Assembly (NCBI GenBank): GCA_002634385.1 | Contig: NSJL01000011.1 | Span: 1-64,000 of the forward strand | Reading direction: 5' to 3' | From: Nitrospira sp. | Lineage (GTDB): Bacteria; Nitrospirota; Thermodesulfovibrionia; Thermodesulfovibrionales; Dissulfurispiraceae | Length of the DNA: 64,000 nucleotides | Shown here: in pieces, positions 17,838 through 27,460 of the stretch | Layout: each line of letters starts with the position of its first letter | Numbering within the stretch: the first letter of the stretch is position 1 | Translations under genes and position numbers: made by a program | Notes under the pieces: model-generated | Seen by the model: the letters and a program-made list of their open reading frames with translations, nothing else | What the model was told of the DNA's origin: nothing | The model's database searches: none

Positions 17838-18920
17838 TCATCTCAATTTTAAAGATGCAAGACTGAATAATGCAAGTACTATGCCGATAATCCAAAAACG
17901 AACAATAACTTTCGGTTCCTGCCACCCCTTCAGCTCGAAATGATGGTGCAGGGGGGCCATCTTGAAGATCCTCTTGCCGGTCAGTTTGAAAGAGGCGACC
18001 TGCAGGACGACAGAAATGGTCTCGATCACGAAGATCCCGCCGACCACCACCAGGACGATCTCATGCTTGGTCACCACGGCGAGGGTCCCCAGGGCACCCC
18101 CCAGGCCGAGGGAGCCCACATCGCCCATGAATACCTCCGCGGGATAGGAGTTGAACCATAGGAACCCGAGCGCCGCGCCCAGCATGGCGCCGCAGAACAC
18201 CGTCAACTCCCCGATACCCGGCAGGTAGAGAACCTGCAGGTACCTGGCGAACTGCGCATGGCCGGATACGTACACGAGGGCCACATTCGCGATGGTCGCT
18301 ACGGCCACAAGCCCTATGGCAAGCCCGTCGATGCCGTCGGTAAGGTTTACCGCGTTCGAGGCCCCCACGATGACGAAGACGGAAAAGGGGATGTAAAACA
18401 TGCCGAGATCGAAAAGCCACTTCTTGAAGAAGGGAATGCTCAACACCGTATTGTAAGGGTCGCGGGGATTGGCGTAGAGGAAGATCCCGATGACAAAAGC
18501 CAGGAGCAACTGCGCCCCGAATTTATACCATGCCCGCAGGCCCTTGGGATTCTTCTTCACCGCCTTCAGGTAGTCGTCCACGAAACCGATGGCGCCGAAA
18601 CCCAGCAAGGAAACGAGCACCACCCATATATATACGTTCGTAAAGTTGCCCCACAGCAGCATCGAGATCGTGATGGCAGCGAGGATGATGATCCCCCCCA
18701 TGGTCGGTGTCCCCGCTTTTGAGTAGTGGCTCTTCGGACCGTCGTCCCGTATCTGCTGGGTCATGCTGATCCTTTTGAGCCACCTGATGAGGGGGGGCGC
18801 GATGATCAGGGAGATGATGAGGGAGGTGAGCGCCGCCAGGGCGGTCCTGAAGGTAATGTACCGGAACACGTTCAGGGGAGAAAAATAGGAATGAAGCCCG
18901 TACAGGAGCTCGTACAGCAT
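17838..18920 (-). CDS. mraY: phospho-MurNAc-pentapeptide transferase
   Basis: A 360-residue ten-helix membrane enzyme that makes lipid I. Conserved stretches include KSHYSKAGTPTMGG, GFVDDYLKAVKKNPKGL (the Asp-Asp pair), NAVNLTDGIDGLAIG, AEVFMGDVGSLGLGG and MAPLHHHFELKGW. Length is normal. The start ATG is two bases after the murF stop, and the ribosome site GGGGAG lies in the end of murF. Confidence 0.98.
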   Translation of the reverse strand: MLYELLYGLHSYFSPLNVFRYITFRTALAALTSLIISLIIAPPLIRWLKRISMTQQIRDDGPKSHYSKAGTPTMGGIIILAAITISMLLWGNFTNVYIWVVLVSLLGFGAIGFVDDYLKAVKKNPKGLRAWYKFGAQLLLAFVIGIFLYANPRDPYNTVLSIPFFKKWLFDLGMFYIPFSVFVIVGASNAVNLTDGIDGLAIGLVAVATIANVALVYVSGHAQFARYLQVLYLPGIGELTVFCGAMLGAALGFLWFNSYPAEVFMGDVGSLGLGGALGTLAVVTKHEIVLVVVGGIFVIETISVVLQVASFKLTGKRIFKMAPLHHHFELKGWQEPKVIVRFWIIGIVLALFSLASLKLR

Positions 18921-18922
18921 GC

Positions 18923-20365
18923 TTACTCCCCCTTTCCTTTCATCTCTTCGACAGGAGGGCCGACTTCCTCTTCCAGGGCCGTAAGGACCCTCTCCATCCT
19001 CATCCCGCGCGACCCCTTTATCAAAACGATATCCCCCTCGCGCACCATTTTGGCCAGTTCAATTCCCGCCTCCCGGGAGGTATCCCTGTGCATTCCCTTC
19101 TCCCCGAATTCTTCCACGGCCAGCGCCATCAGCGGTCCGACCCCGATAAAGATATCCACGGGCTCCTGCGAAAGCTTCCGTCCCAGCTCCCTGTGCGAGG
19201 GGACCGCATAATCGCCCAGTTCCAGCATATCCCCGAGGACGGCGATCGCCCGTCCCGATGCCCTGTCCCGCAAGGATACCCTCCTCGCAAGTTCCCGTAC
19301 GGACACCTCCATGGAGGAAGGATTTGCATTGTATGAATCGTTTAAAATCGTCACGCCTCTCTGTCTCCTGATTTCGAATCTCATTTTTACGCCCTCGAAG
19401 GCCTCCAGCCCGCGCCGTATCTCCTCCGGCCGGAACCCGGCGGCGTAGGCGGCGGCTGCCGCCGCGAGGGAGTTATACACATTGAAATACCCGGAAAGGT
19501 GTGAACGGATAGCGACCTGCTCTCTCCCCACACGGAGGGTGAAATGCACGCCCTCATCCGATAAGCGGACGTCACTGGCGGAGACGTCCGCGTTCCGGGT
19601 CTCGATGCCGAAGGTGATACGCTCGCCGGCGAAACCCGCTCCGATCCCTCCGAGGAGAAAACGGTCGTCCGCATTTACCACCAGCTTCTTCACATACGGA
19701 AGTATCTCCATCTCCGCATCCCGTACCTTTTCAAGGGAACCGAAGCCTTCGAGGTGCTCATAGCCGATATTGGTGATAACGCCGATATCGGGCAGGGCGA
19801 TGCCGCACAGTTCCTTTACATCGCCGGGCCTGTTCGTCCCCATCTCGAGGACCATGGCGGCGACGCCCTCCTCCATCCTGGTGAGGGAAAGGGGCATGCC
19901 GATATGGTTGTTGAGGTTGCCTGTCGTTTTGTGCACAGGCCCCCTTGTCCCCAGAATCGAAGCCGTCAGCTCCTTGGTGGTCGTCTTGCCGTTGCTCCCC
20001 ACGACCCCGATCACCAGGCCGCCGAACCTCTTCCTCAGAAAGCGGGCCAGGTCCTGAAGGGCCCGCAGGGTATCGTCGACAAGAACCACTGTCTTGCCGC
20101 CAGTGTAATCCGCACTGCGCAATCCGCCGTCCTTTTCCTCACCACCCATTGCGCACTGTGCATTACAATGGAGAAGGGCACCTGCTCCCTTCCGCAATGC
20201 ATCGGCCACGAAGTCATGGCCGTCGAAGCGCTCTCCCTTCAGTGCCACGAACAGGTCGCCCTCCTGTATTGTCCGGGAATCGATGCAGATTCCGGAAAAC
20301 GCCCGTTTCCCCTCCGAAAGGATCTTTCCTCCCGTTGCTTCAATTATATCTTCAATCCGTATCAT
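18923..20365 (-). CDS. murF: UDP-MurNAc-tripeptide--D-alanyl-D-alanine ligase
   Basis: A 480-residue Mur ligase that attaches D-Ala-D-Ala. It shows the GDLFVALKGERFDGHDF domain-1 motif, the ATP loop GSNGKTTTKE, EMGTNRPGDVKEL, NIGYEHLEGFG and NDSYNANPSSMEVS in the C-terminal domain, together diagnostic of MurF. Overlap and spacing with mraY indicate one transcript. Around residues 80-100 it has a short insertion (MGGEEKDGGLRSADY) not typical of the family and encoded by direct-repeat-like sequence. Confidence 0.96.
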   Translation of the reverse strand: MIRIEDIIEATGGKILSEGKRAFSGICIDSRTIQEGDLFVALKGERFDGHDFVADALRKGAGALLHCNAQCAMGGEEKDGGLRSADYTGGKTVVLVDDTLRALQDLARFLRKRFGGLVIGVVGSNGKTTTKELTASILGTRGPVHKTTGNLNNHIGMPLSLTRMEEGVAAMVLEMGTNRPGDVKELCGIALPDIGVITNIGYEHLEGFGSLEKVRDAEMEILPYVKKLVVNADDRFLLGGIGAGFAGERITFGIETRNADVSASDVRLSDEGVHFTLRVGREQVAIRSHLSGYFNVYNSLAAAAAAYAAGFRPEEIRRGLEAFEGVKMRFEIRRQRGVTILNDSYNANPSSMEVSVRELARRVSLRDRASGRAIAVLGDMLELGDYAVPSHRELGRKLSQEPVDIFIGVGPLMALAVEEFGEKGMHRDTSREAGIELAKMVREGDIVLIKGSRGMRMERVLTALEEEVGPPVEEMKGKGE

Positions 20366-20399
20366 CTACAAAGCTCCGGCTCTCCCCGTGCATCCCCCT

Positions 20400-22098
20400 T
20401 TACAGGGTACAATTTCTGTCGGGACGACGGGCTCCCTTTACGGGTGAATCGCCTCTGAAAGCCCTGCTGGTCGTCCTTTTTATGGCATCCTCGAGAGCAA
20501 TCCTGTCGCTGAAACGGTGGCGCACCCCTTGTATTTCCTGGTAATCCTCATGTCCCTTTCCCGCGACCAGCACAATATCCCCGGAGGACGCCAGCTCAAC
20601 GGCCATGCTGATGGCGACGCTCCTGTCGGGGATGACGATGTAATTGTCATTTTTAATGCCCTTTTCGATATCCCTGATGATGGCCCTCGGGTCCTCATTT
20701 CTCGGGTTATCGGAGGTCACGATCACGAAATCGCTGAGCTTCGACGCAATTTCTCCCATTTTCGAGCGCTTGCCTTTATCCCTGTTGCCTCCGCAGCCGA
20801 TCACCGTAATGATCTTTCCCGTCTCCGCCTCCGTCCCCCTCTCTCCTCCCCCGGGAAGGGAAAACTGCCTTTTCTTCACCCGCATCATTCTGTCCGTCCT
20901 CTCCGCAAAACGGTACGCCTCGAGGAGCTGGCGGGAGGTCATCAAAAGCCGCTCCAGGGCGTCCTCCGTATGCGCATAATCCACTACTGCCAGGAAATCC
21001 TGCCCAAGATCCACTTTCTCAAACCTTCCCTTGACGAGCCCTGCCATAGACACTCCCTCCTTTATCACACGTATCGGTATATGCAGCGACAAAGCGACAC
21101 AGACTGCCGAGAGCACGTTGTACACATTGGTGTACCCCACCAGGGGGGTCGAGAGCTCCTCCACCATTTCCCGGGAAGAAGCGCGGTGAGCAGGGATACC
21201 GGTGCTCTCTGATCCGCACCTTGAAAGCCGTCCCCTTGAATGTCGCTTTTATCTCATAAGCAACCACATCCGCTCCCCCGTCCTCTATCCCGAAGGTGAG
21301 CACCCGCATCCCCGCTCTCCGCTCCCGGAGCATGTCGGCCAATCTTTTTCCGTAGGGGTCGTCGGTATTGATGACGGCGGCTCCGCTCCCTTCCACCAGC
21401 TCGGTAAAAAGCCTCTCCTTCGCCCGGTAGTACTCTTCCATGGTGAGGTGAAAGTCAAGATGGTCACGGGTAAGGTTGGTAAAGACTCCTACCCGGAAGC
21501 GCGTGTACTCCACTCTCTTTTGCGCCAGGGCGTGAGAAGACACCTCGCTGATCACGTGGGAGCACCCCTCTTCCACCATCGCCCGCAACAATTTCTGAAA
21601 GTCGGGTGCTTCAGGGGTGGTGTGGGGAGCATCATACGTCTTTCCTTTTATCAGGTAGCTGATGGTCCCTATCAGGCCCGCACTCCCGCCCCCTCTCTCC
21701 ACGATATCCTTGATCAGATAGGAGGTGGTGGTCTTCCCGTTGGTGCCGGTGATGCCGATCACCAGGCACTCCTCCGAGGGTCTGCGGTAAAGGATATTCG
21801 AGACATAGGCGAGGGCATCCCGGCAGTCATTGACGGCAATCCATGCCACTCCGGGAAATCTGCTCCGCAGCGTCTCGTACTTTTCGGTCCGCGCGGGGTC
21901 TTTCCCGTAGAGGACCGAAACGGCGCACTTCTCCACGGCGGCCTCGATGAAATCAGCGCCGTCGAACCTTCCTCCGCGCACCGCGACAAAGAGATTGCCG
22001 GGCTGCACCGCGCGGGAGTCGCAGGCGATACCGGTGATCTCCCTCTCCCGGTCGCCGTACACCTCGAAATCCTCTCTTGCTATATCCCTCACCCTCAT
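20400..22098 (-). CDS. murE: UDP-MurNAc-dipeptide--meso-DAP ligase, frameshifted in this sequence
   Basis: MurE is present in two overlapping frames. From 22098 the first frame gives domain 1 (CDSRAVQPGNLFVAVRGGRFDG), the ATP loop TGTNGKTTT (residues 117-125) and NLTRDHLDFHLTMEEYY, then loses similarity near KVRI and stops at 21019. The rest, PLVGYTNVYNVLSAV through DNPRNEDP and GKGHEDYQ, lies in another frame ending at 20400. The shift is between about 21145 and 21220; a run of six C (coding strand) near 21143-21148 is one possible site. DNPR is the meso-diaminopimelate specificity motif. Because the step is essential, an assembly or base-call error is more likely than true loss. Confidence 0.85.
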
Positions 22099-22146
22099 TC
22101 CTGCACCCGATAGCCGGAGGACCTCGTTCCTCCGGAATTCTCTTCC

Positions 22147-23841
22147 TTAGTACGAAACCAGCAGCAACCGCTTCTCTTCGAAATCGTCCCGTGGCACGCT
22201 CATATACGAGAGGGACTCGTCGGCAATCTTCTTGAACACCGGCCCCGCCACCACTCCGCCGTAATGCGCGCCCTTCGGTTCATGGATAACAACGATCATC
22301 ACGATTTTCGGGTTGTCGGCAGGAACGAATCCCACAAAGGAACTGACGAATTTATCTTTCGAGTACCGTCTCGTTCCCGGATCGATCAGCTGTGCCGTCC
22401 CTGTCTTTCCCGCCACCTGATTCCCGTCCACCGCCGCACCGGTTGCAGTGCCCCCCTCCTCTGTCACCGTCTTCAGGATCTGCCGGAAGGTGCCGATGGT
22501 CTTCTCGGAAAAAATCCTTTTCTTCTCCGGGGCCGCCTGGTACAGAGTATGCCCCGACGGTGACCTGATCTCCGCCACCACATGGGGCCTGACAAGGAAG
22601 CCGCCATTGGCTACCACCGCATAGGACCTCACCACCTGCAGGGGAGTCACGGCCACCTCCTGTCCGATTGAGATAGAGCCGATGGACATCCCGGACCAGC
22701 GGGCGGGCGGACGTATCCATCCCGATACCTCACCGGTGAGATCGATGCCGGTCTTTTCGCCGAAACCGAATTTCTTGACGTACTGGTATACCTTGTCTTT
22801 GCCTAAAGCAAGGCCGATTTTTATGGAGCCGACATTGGAGGACTTCTGAATAACCTCTTTGAAGCTGAGGACGTCATGCCTGTGGGCGTCTCTGATTTTC
22901 CTGCCTCCGACCTCTATGAATCCCGCACTGCAGTCGAATTTCGTGTCGGGGCTCACCAGGCCCTCTTCAAGGGCCGCCACGCCAACCACTATTTTAAACG
23001 TTGAGCCCGGCTCATAGCAATCCGTGATGGACCGGTTCCTCCTCTGCGCCGCGGTTACGCCGGCGGGATTATTGAGATCGAAGTGGGGCCTGCTGGCCAG
23101 GGCCAGCAGTTCGCCGGAGTACGGGTCCATCATGATGGCAGTGGCGGAAGCCGCCTTCCACTGTTCCATGGCAGCGTCGAGGTTCTTCTCCACGATGTAC
23201 TGCAGTCCCTCATCGATGGTAAGGACAACATTATTCCCCTTGATCTCCCTGGTCATCCCCTCGGAGAGGACATTCCCCTTCGCATCCCTCCGCACCGATA
23301 TCTTTTCACCCTGTGCGGAAAGGTACTTGTCATATCTCTGCTCGATCCCTTCGAGGCCGTTGTTGTCGATCCCCACATAGCCGATGAGGTGGGAGGCGAG
23401 CATCCCTTTGGGATAGAACCGCTTTATCTCAGGAGCAAAGCCGATGCCCTTCAGCTTCAGCTCCCGTATGCGCTGCGCCTGACCGGCATCCAGCTTTCTT
23501 TCGATCCAGTTGAAACGATTCCCCGCTGTCAGCTTTGCACGGATGAAGTCGGGATTCCTGTCCATCGCTCGGGAAAGGGTGGAGGCCACCCTTTCGGGGG
23601 CGACCACTTCAGCGGGGTCGCAGTAGAGGGATTCGGTTTCAAGATTGATGGCAAGCTCCCTTCCCTTCCTGTCCACGATAATGCCCCGCTTGACCGGAAT
23701 GAGCTCCTTCTTGGTCTGCTGCCCCACCGCTTTTACAAGAAACCATTTATGGTTTGCCAGCATTATATCGGCGAGCCGGGCGACCACCGCCACGAATCCG
23801 AGGACGACGAGGACGGCCAGCAGGGTGGACCGCTTTCTCAT
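22147..23841 (-). CDS. ftsI: division transpeptidase FtsI / PBP2-3 class B
   Basis: A 564-residue class B penicillin-binding protein: short cytoplasmic part, one membrane anchor (about 8-26), the dimerisation/pedestal domain starting VKRGIIVDRKGRELA and the transpeptidase domain with S280-T-F-K283, S334-S-N336 and K479-T-G-T482. There are no PASTA domains. It cross-links septal peptidoglycan with FtsW. The start follows GGAG closely, 21 bp after the ftsL stop. Confidence 0.96.
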   Translation of the reverse strand: MRKRSTLLAVLVVLGFVAVVARLADIMLANHKWFLVKAVGQQTKKELIPVKRGIIVDRKGRELAINLETESLYCDPAEVVAPERVASTLSRAMDRNPDFIRAKLTAGNRFNWIERKLDAGQAQRIRELKLKGIGFAPEIKRFYPKGMLASHLIGYVGIDNNGLEGIEQRYDKYLSAQGEKISVRRDAKGNVLSEGMTREIKGNNVVLTIDEGLQYIVEKNLDAAMEQWKAASATAIMMDPYSGELLALASRPHFDLNNPAGVTAAQRRNRSITDCYEPGSTFKIVVGVAALEEGLVSPDTKFDCSAGFIEVGGRKIRDAHRHDVLSFKEVIQKSSNVGSIKIGLALGKDKVYQYVKKFGFGEKTGIDLTGEVSGWIRPPARWSGMSIGSISIGQEVAVTPLQVVRSYAVVANGGFLVRPHVVAEIRSPSGHTLYQAAPEKKRIFSEKTIGTFRQILKTVTEEGGTATGAAVDGNQVAGKTGTAQLIDPGTRRYSKDKFVSSFVGFVPADNPKIVMIVVIHEPKGAHYGGVVAGPVFKKIADESLSYMSVPRDDFEEKRLLLVSY

Positions 23842-23862
23842 GCTACTCCAGCCCCGTTCTCA

Positions 23863-24213
23863 TCAGAGGCCCTCTCCCTCTTCCCCGGTCACTGTCATCG
23901 CCACCTTGTACGGCTCCTGCTTCATCTCCCTCTTCACGTACACCACCTTCATCCTGTCGGGGAAGACAAAGCCGGAACCGTTGGCAGCCACCGCCTCCAG
24001 CCTTCCCACATAGAGGAGGTTCGCCCTTTCCGCAACAAGCGACTTCTTCTCCTTGGCAAGGTCCGTTTCCCTCTTTTCGAGCCTGCTCAGGGAATACTCG
24101 AGGGATACGACACTGGAGCGAAGCCATACAATGGCAAAAAACGAAAAGAGCAGCGTTGCAACGGACAGCCACCGCAGGAAACGGACGAAGAAGCTTTCCT
24201 TTCTGTACCTCAT
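23863..24213 (-). CDS. ftsL: cell division protein FtsL
   Basis: A 116-residue bitopic protein with a short basic N-terminus, one membrane helix (about 10-32) and a heptad-like coiled coil (SLEYSLSRLEKRETDLAKEKKSLVAERANLL). Sequence identity in this family is low. The call rests on topology, size and position between rsmH and ftsI. The start overlaps the rsmH stop by 4 bp (ATGA). In the divisome it would pair with an FtsB-like protein, which is not in this window. Confidence 0.85.
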   Translation of the reverse strand: MRYRKESFFVRFLRWLSVATLLFSFFAIVWLRSSVVSLEYSLSRLEKRETDLAKEKKSLVAERANLLYVGRLEAVAANGSGFVFPDRMKVVYVKREMKQEPYKVAMTVTGEEGEGL

Positions 24214-25091
24214 ATCCTCTCGGCCCCCCTCAATTTTGCGCTCCGTGACGCGGGATTCCTTCTCGTCTCCTCAGGACCGGGCGTGACGGGTTTCTTGGTC
24301 AGCACCTTTATTACTCCCTCCCTGGCCTTGTCCCGCATGAAATTCTTTACGATCCTGTCTTCCAGGGAGTGGTAGGAGATGACGCAGAGCCTTCCCCCTG
24401 CCTTCATCATTCCCAGGGCGGAGGAAAGGCCCGCCCGCAACTCGTCCAACTCCTTGTTCACCTCGATTCTGAAGGCCTGAAACGTCCTTGTGGCGGGATG
24501 GGTCTTCCCCCGTCCGCCATACACCGCGGCCACCACCCCGGCCAGTTCGGCGCAGGTGGTGATAGGCCTTTTTTTGCGGCGCTCTACGAGCGCCCGGGCG
24601 ATCCTCCGGGCAGAGGGTTCTTCGCCGTACTCCCTCAGAATCCTTTCAAGGTCCTTCTCGGGGTACCGGTTGGCGATATCCCAGGCGGTCAGTTCCTGTC
24701 CCCTGTCCATCCTCATATCCAGCCTCTCCTCCGAAAGGAAGCTGAAACCGCGTTCCTTCTCCCTGAGCTGCATCATGGAGACACCGAGATCGAAAAGGAC
24801 TCCGTCGATCTCCCGTATTCCCAGCGATGCAAGCAACTCCCCCATTTCGGAGAAACTGCCCTGCTTCAGCACCACCCTCGTATCGTCGAGCCGCCGGCGC
24901 GCACGCCCGAGAGCGTCTTCATCCCTGTCGATGCCGGCAAGCCTGCCGTGAGGACCGAGACGGGAGAGGATCGCCTCCGCATGCCCCCCCAGTCCGACAG
25001 TGGCGTCCACATACGTTCCGTCCTCCTTCACCGCCAGCATCTCCGTTATCTCCTGCAAAAGGACCGGAACATGTAACGGCTCGGGGTTCAT
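24210..25091 (-). CDS. rsmH: 16S rRNA (cytosine-1402 N4) methyltransferase
   Basis: A 293-residue SAM-dependent methyltransferase (MraW). Motifs: HVPVLLQEITEML, the SAM loop DATVGLGGHAEAIL, GVLFDLGVSMMQL, and CVISYHSLEDRIVKNFMRDKARE near the C-terminus. It modifies the ribosomal decoding centre and is normally the second gene of division clusters, as here, 71 bp after mraZ. Confidence 0.97.
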   Translation of the reverse strand: MNPEPLHVPVLLQEITEMLAVKEDGTYVDATVGLGGHAEAILSRLGPHGRLAGIDRDEDALGRARRRLDDTRVVLKQGSFSEMGELLASLGIREIDGVLFDLGVSMMQLREKERGFSFLSEERLDMRMDRGQELTAWDIANRYPEKDLERILREYGEEPSARRIARALVERRKKRPITTCAELAGVVAAVYGGRGKTHPATRTFQAFRIEVNKELDELRAGLSSALGMMKAGGRLCVISYHSLEDRIVKNFMRDKAREGVIKVLTKKPVTPGPEETRRNPASRSAKLRGAERI

Positions 25092-25162
25092 ACGATACCG
25101 CTCCTCACTGGAGAAGAAGTCATATGGAACAGGGGCGCGGGCATCCCGTTATGCACCGCACA

Positions 25163-25618
25163 CTATAACCCATAGCTTGCGAGCGCCGATGCATACGCTT
25201 TCACATCGATCTTGCCGGGATCGGTGACCCTATCCCATTCAGACCTGTCCCATATCTCGATCTTTTCCAACTGTCCGACAATAACGACGTCGCTGCCTAT
25301 CCCTGCGTCCTGCCGGTGCTCATAGGGGATCAGAATTCTCCCCTGTTTGTCGATCTCTCCCTCCATGGCGGAAGCGACGACACGCCTCAGGTAATACTGC
25401 ACCGCGGTATCCATTTTCGGCATCGACCGTATCTTCTCCTCGAGGCGGTTCCATTCTTCAAGAGGATAGAGGTGGAGGCACTTGTCAAAAGCGGCATTGG
25501 TAATATATAGTTTTGAATTATTGTATTTTTTCGTAATTATTTCGCGAAGAGGAGCGGGTATGATAATTCTTCCCTTGGGGTCAAGCGTGTAATAATATTT
25601 TCCATGGAAAGAGGTCAT
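25163..25618 (-). CDS. mraZ: transcriptional regulator MraZ
   Basis: A 151-residue AbrB-like protein with two SpoVT-like repeats, each carrying the family signature: YYYTLDPKGRIIIPAPLRE and GEIDKQGRILIPYEHRQ. It binds repeats in its own promoter and tunes expression of the division cluster. The ATG at 25618 gives the usual MraZ N-terminus; a longer in-frame start would swallow the operator repeats and is rejected. It is the first gene of the cluster. Confidence 0.95.
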   Translation of the reverse strand: MTSFHGKYYYTLDPKGRIIIPAPLREIITKKYNNSKLYITNAAFDKCLHLYPLEEWNRLEEKIRSMPKMDTAVQYYLRRVVASAMEGEIDKQGRILIPYEHRQDAGIGSDVVIVGQLEKIEIWDRSEWDRVTDPGKIDVKAYASALASYGL

Positions 25619-25633
25619 CTGCGAAACTTTCCT

Positions 25634-25660
25634 CCACTTTCTACCACTTTTCTCCACACA
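25634..25660 (-). promoter_or_regulatory. MraZ-binding repeats upstream of mraZ
   Basis: Read on the minus strand there are three direct repeats of the form GTGG followed by six purine-rich bases (GTGGAGAAAA, GTGGTAGAAA, GTGGAGGAAA). The GTGG cores are exactly 10 bp apart (complement positions 25634, 25644 and 25654). This matches the known MraZ operator layout of three or more GTGG-type boxes on one helix face. They end 16 bp before the mraZ start. Confidence 0.85.
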
Positions 25661-25793
25661 CATAATAGGGAGAAAGGAGGAGAGTTGTCAAGCAAAAAAA
25701 GACGAAAAGAGCAATATTATCATACACTTCAACATAATGTGCCCGATTGGCACTGCGAGCACTATATGTTGTACCTATGGAGAGCGATGTATT

Positions 25794-26978
25794 ATGTTTG
25801 CCGATAAACTCGGGGAATTGCTGCAGGAAAATCTGCTCAGGTTCGTCAGGGACCGCGAAGCCCCTCCCGGCCGCGCCGCAGATCTCTCCCGTATTTTCAT
25901 CGATGGAAACGAATTGATAAATTTCGCCTCCAATGATTATCTCGGGCTCGCCGGGCATAGCACCCTTACACGTGCCGCCAGGGAAGCCATGGAGACCTTC
26001 GGATTCGGTTCGGGGGCATCGCGCCTCCTGGCAGGGGGCACTTCGCTCCACGGAGAGCTGGAACGGGCGGTCGCCTCCTTCAAGGGTACGGAATCCGCCC
26101 TCGTTTTCAATTCCGGATATGCCGCGAATACCGGCGCCCTCCCCTCCCTCGCAGAGGAAGGGGACACCCTTTTCAGCGATGAGCTGAACCACGCCAGCAT
26201 CATCGACGGATGCAGACTGAGCAGGGCGAAGACAGTTATTTACCGTCACCGCGATCCGGACCACCTGGCGGAGCTCCTGGAACGCGAGGGAGGCAGGAGA
26301 AACGTCGTTGTCACCGATACGGTCTTCAGCATGGACGGTGATATCGCCCCGCTGGGGGATATATATACAGTATGCGCACGGTACAATGCCCGGGCAGGAG
26401 CCAGCAGCGTACTCCTTTATATAGATGATGCGCATGGAACCGGAGTATTGGGAGACGGGAAGGGCGCCCTGTCCCACTTCGGCATAGGGCCCGAGCCCTG
26501 GATACTCCAGATGGGAACCTTTTCCAAGGCCCTGGGCTCCTTCGGCGCCTTCATTGCAGCGGAGAGGGATACCGTCCAGTGGCTCCTCAATACCGCCCGG
26601 GGGTTCATCTACTCGACAGCGCTCCCCGCTGCGGTTATCGCAGCATCCATGGCGGCCTTGCAAACCGTACGGGAGGAACCGTTGCGGGTGAAAAAATTGT
26701 GGGAAAACAGGGCAAGGCTCCACGAAGGATTACAGGCAGAGGAATTCGATACCCTGCAGAGCGAGACCCCCATACTCCCCATCGTAATGGAGACCTCCGG
26801 AGAGGCGCTGCGGTTTGCGGAACAGCTCGGGAAGCACCGCATCTATGCCCCGGCCATACGCCCCCCCACGGTGGCTCAACCGAGAATACGGCTCACTGTT
26901 ACCGCCGCGCATACCTTCGAGGACATCGATGCGCTTCTCGGCGCCTTGGCCTCGATACGGAAAGGAAGACGGGTGTGA
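25794..26978 (+). CDS. bioF: 8-amino-7-oxononanoate synthase
   Basis: A 394-residue PLP enzyme of the alpha-oxoamine synthase family that condenses pimeloyl thioester with L-Ala in biotin synthesis. Visible: FASNDYLGLAGHSTLTRAAREA, GSGASRLLAGGTSLHGELE, DELNHASIIDGCRLS, IDDAHGTGVLG and the PLP lysine in GTFSKALGSFGAF. The ATG at 25794 with GGAGA upstream gives the family N-terminus. It is divergent from mraZ and shares its 175-bp control region. No other bio gene is in the window, so assignment against KBL or other family members rests on sequence feel. Confidence 0.87.
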   Translation: MFADKLGELLQENLLRFVRDREAPPGRAADLSRIFIDGNELINFASNDYLGLAGHSTLTRAAREAMETFGFGSGASRLLAGGTSLHGELERAVASFKGTESALVFNSGYAANTGALPSLAEEGDTLFSDELNHASIIDGCRLSRAKTVIYRHRDPDHLAELLEREGGRRNVVVTDTVFSMDGDIAPLGDIYTVCARYNARAGASSVLLYIDDAHGTGVLGDGKGALSHFGIGPEPWILQMGTFSKALGSFGAFIAAERDTVQWLLNTARGFIYSTALPAAVIAASMAALQTVREEPLRVKKLWENRARLHEGLQAEEFDTLQSETPILPIVMETSGEALRFAEQLGKHRIYAPAIRPPTVAQPRIRLTVTAAHTFEDIDALLGALASIRKGRRV

Positions 26979-27162
26979 TGAAAAATGGCTGCACGTACCC
27001 TCTGGTATGGGGGAGTCAGCAAAGAGGCATCGCTCTCACGGGAGATTTCTGCGTCTCTTCATAATGCACTCTGAACAATGCGCTCCCCTTCGGGAGGGGT
27101 CGGGGCAGGGGGATTCGATGTCCTTGCAATGCGACAGGATCACCGTATTCCCTCTGTTCCGT

Positions 27163-27196
27163 GTCAGGGGAGTCGTGAAGTCCTTTACTCCCCGAC
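27163..27196. repeat. hairpin in bioF-gpsA gap
   Basis: GTCAGGGGAGT pairs with ACTCCCCGAC across a 13-base loop. It is one of several palindromes in the roughly 800-bp gene-free stretch 26979-27774, in which I see no credible coding sequence. Confidence 0.5.
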
Positions 27197-27309
27197 CTCT
27201 TGTTCTGCCTCTCTACCGCTCACTCCGTTACCACAGCGCAAACTCGCTTCCGCTCAAACATGCACTGTGGTGGCCACTCCGTTTCACGAAGAGAGGAGAC
27301 GAACAAGAG
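27197..27309. repeat. long imperfect inverted repeat
   Basis: A 113-bp inverted repeat. The outer arms CTCTTGTTC and GAACAAGAG are followed inward by CTCTCT/AGAGAG and by CACTCCGT and CCACAG segments that recur in complement on the other side. It looks like a degraded dispersed intergenic element. Confidence 0.55.
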
Positions 27310-27379
27310 CTAAGGTCCGCTCAAAACTCCCCTCCTCCCCTCACACTGACAGGAACAGGGAGAGGGTCTTTTCTTCTGT

Positions 27380-27460
27380 CGTCATCCCGGCGGATCCTCT
27401 GAGCCGGGATCCAGTCCTTTGAATAAGGAACTGGACCCCGGCTTCCGCCGGGGTGACGGA
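27380..27460. repeat. REP-like palindrome of the 'VTPAEAGVQ' type
   Basis: Ends GTCATCCCGGC and GCCGGGGTGACGG enclose GAGCCGGGATCCAG and CTGGACCCCGGC arms. Translated, it gives the PAEAGVQ/GSAGMT peptides well known as false products of a widespread bacterial intergenic repeat. It is non-coding and marks this gap as a repeat landing site. Confidence 0.75.

Noticed and set aside
25619..25663. Longer MraZ start
   Set aside because: It would place the GTGG operator boxes inside the coding region and departs from the family N-terminus.
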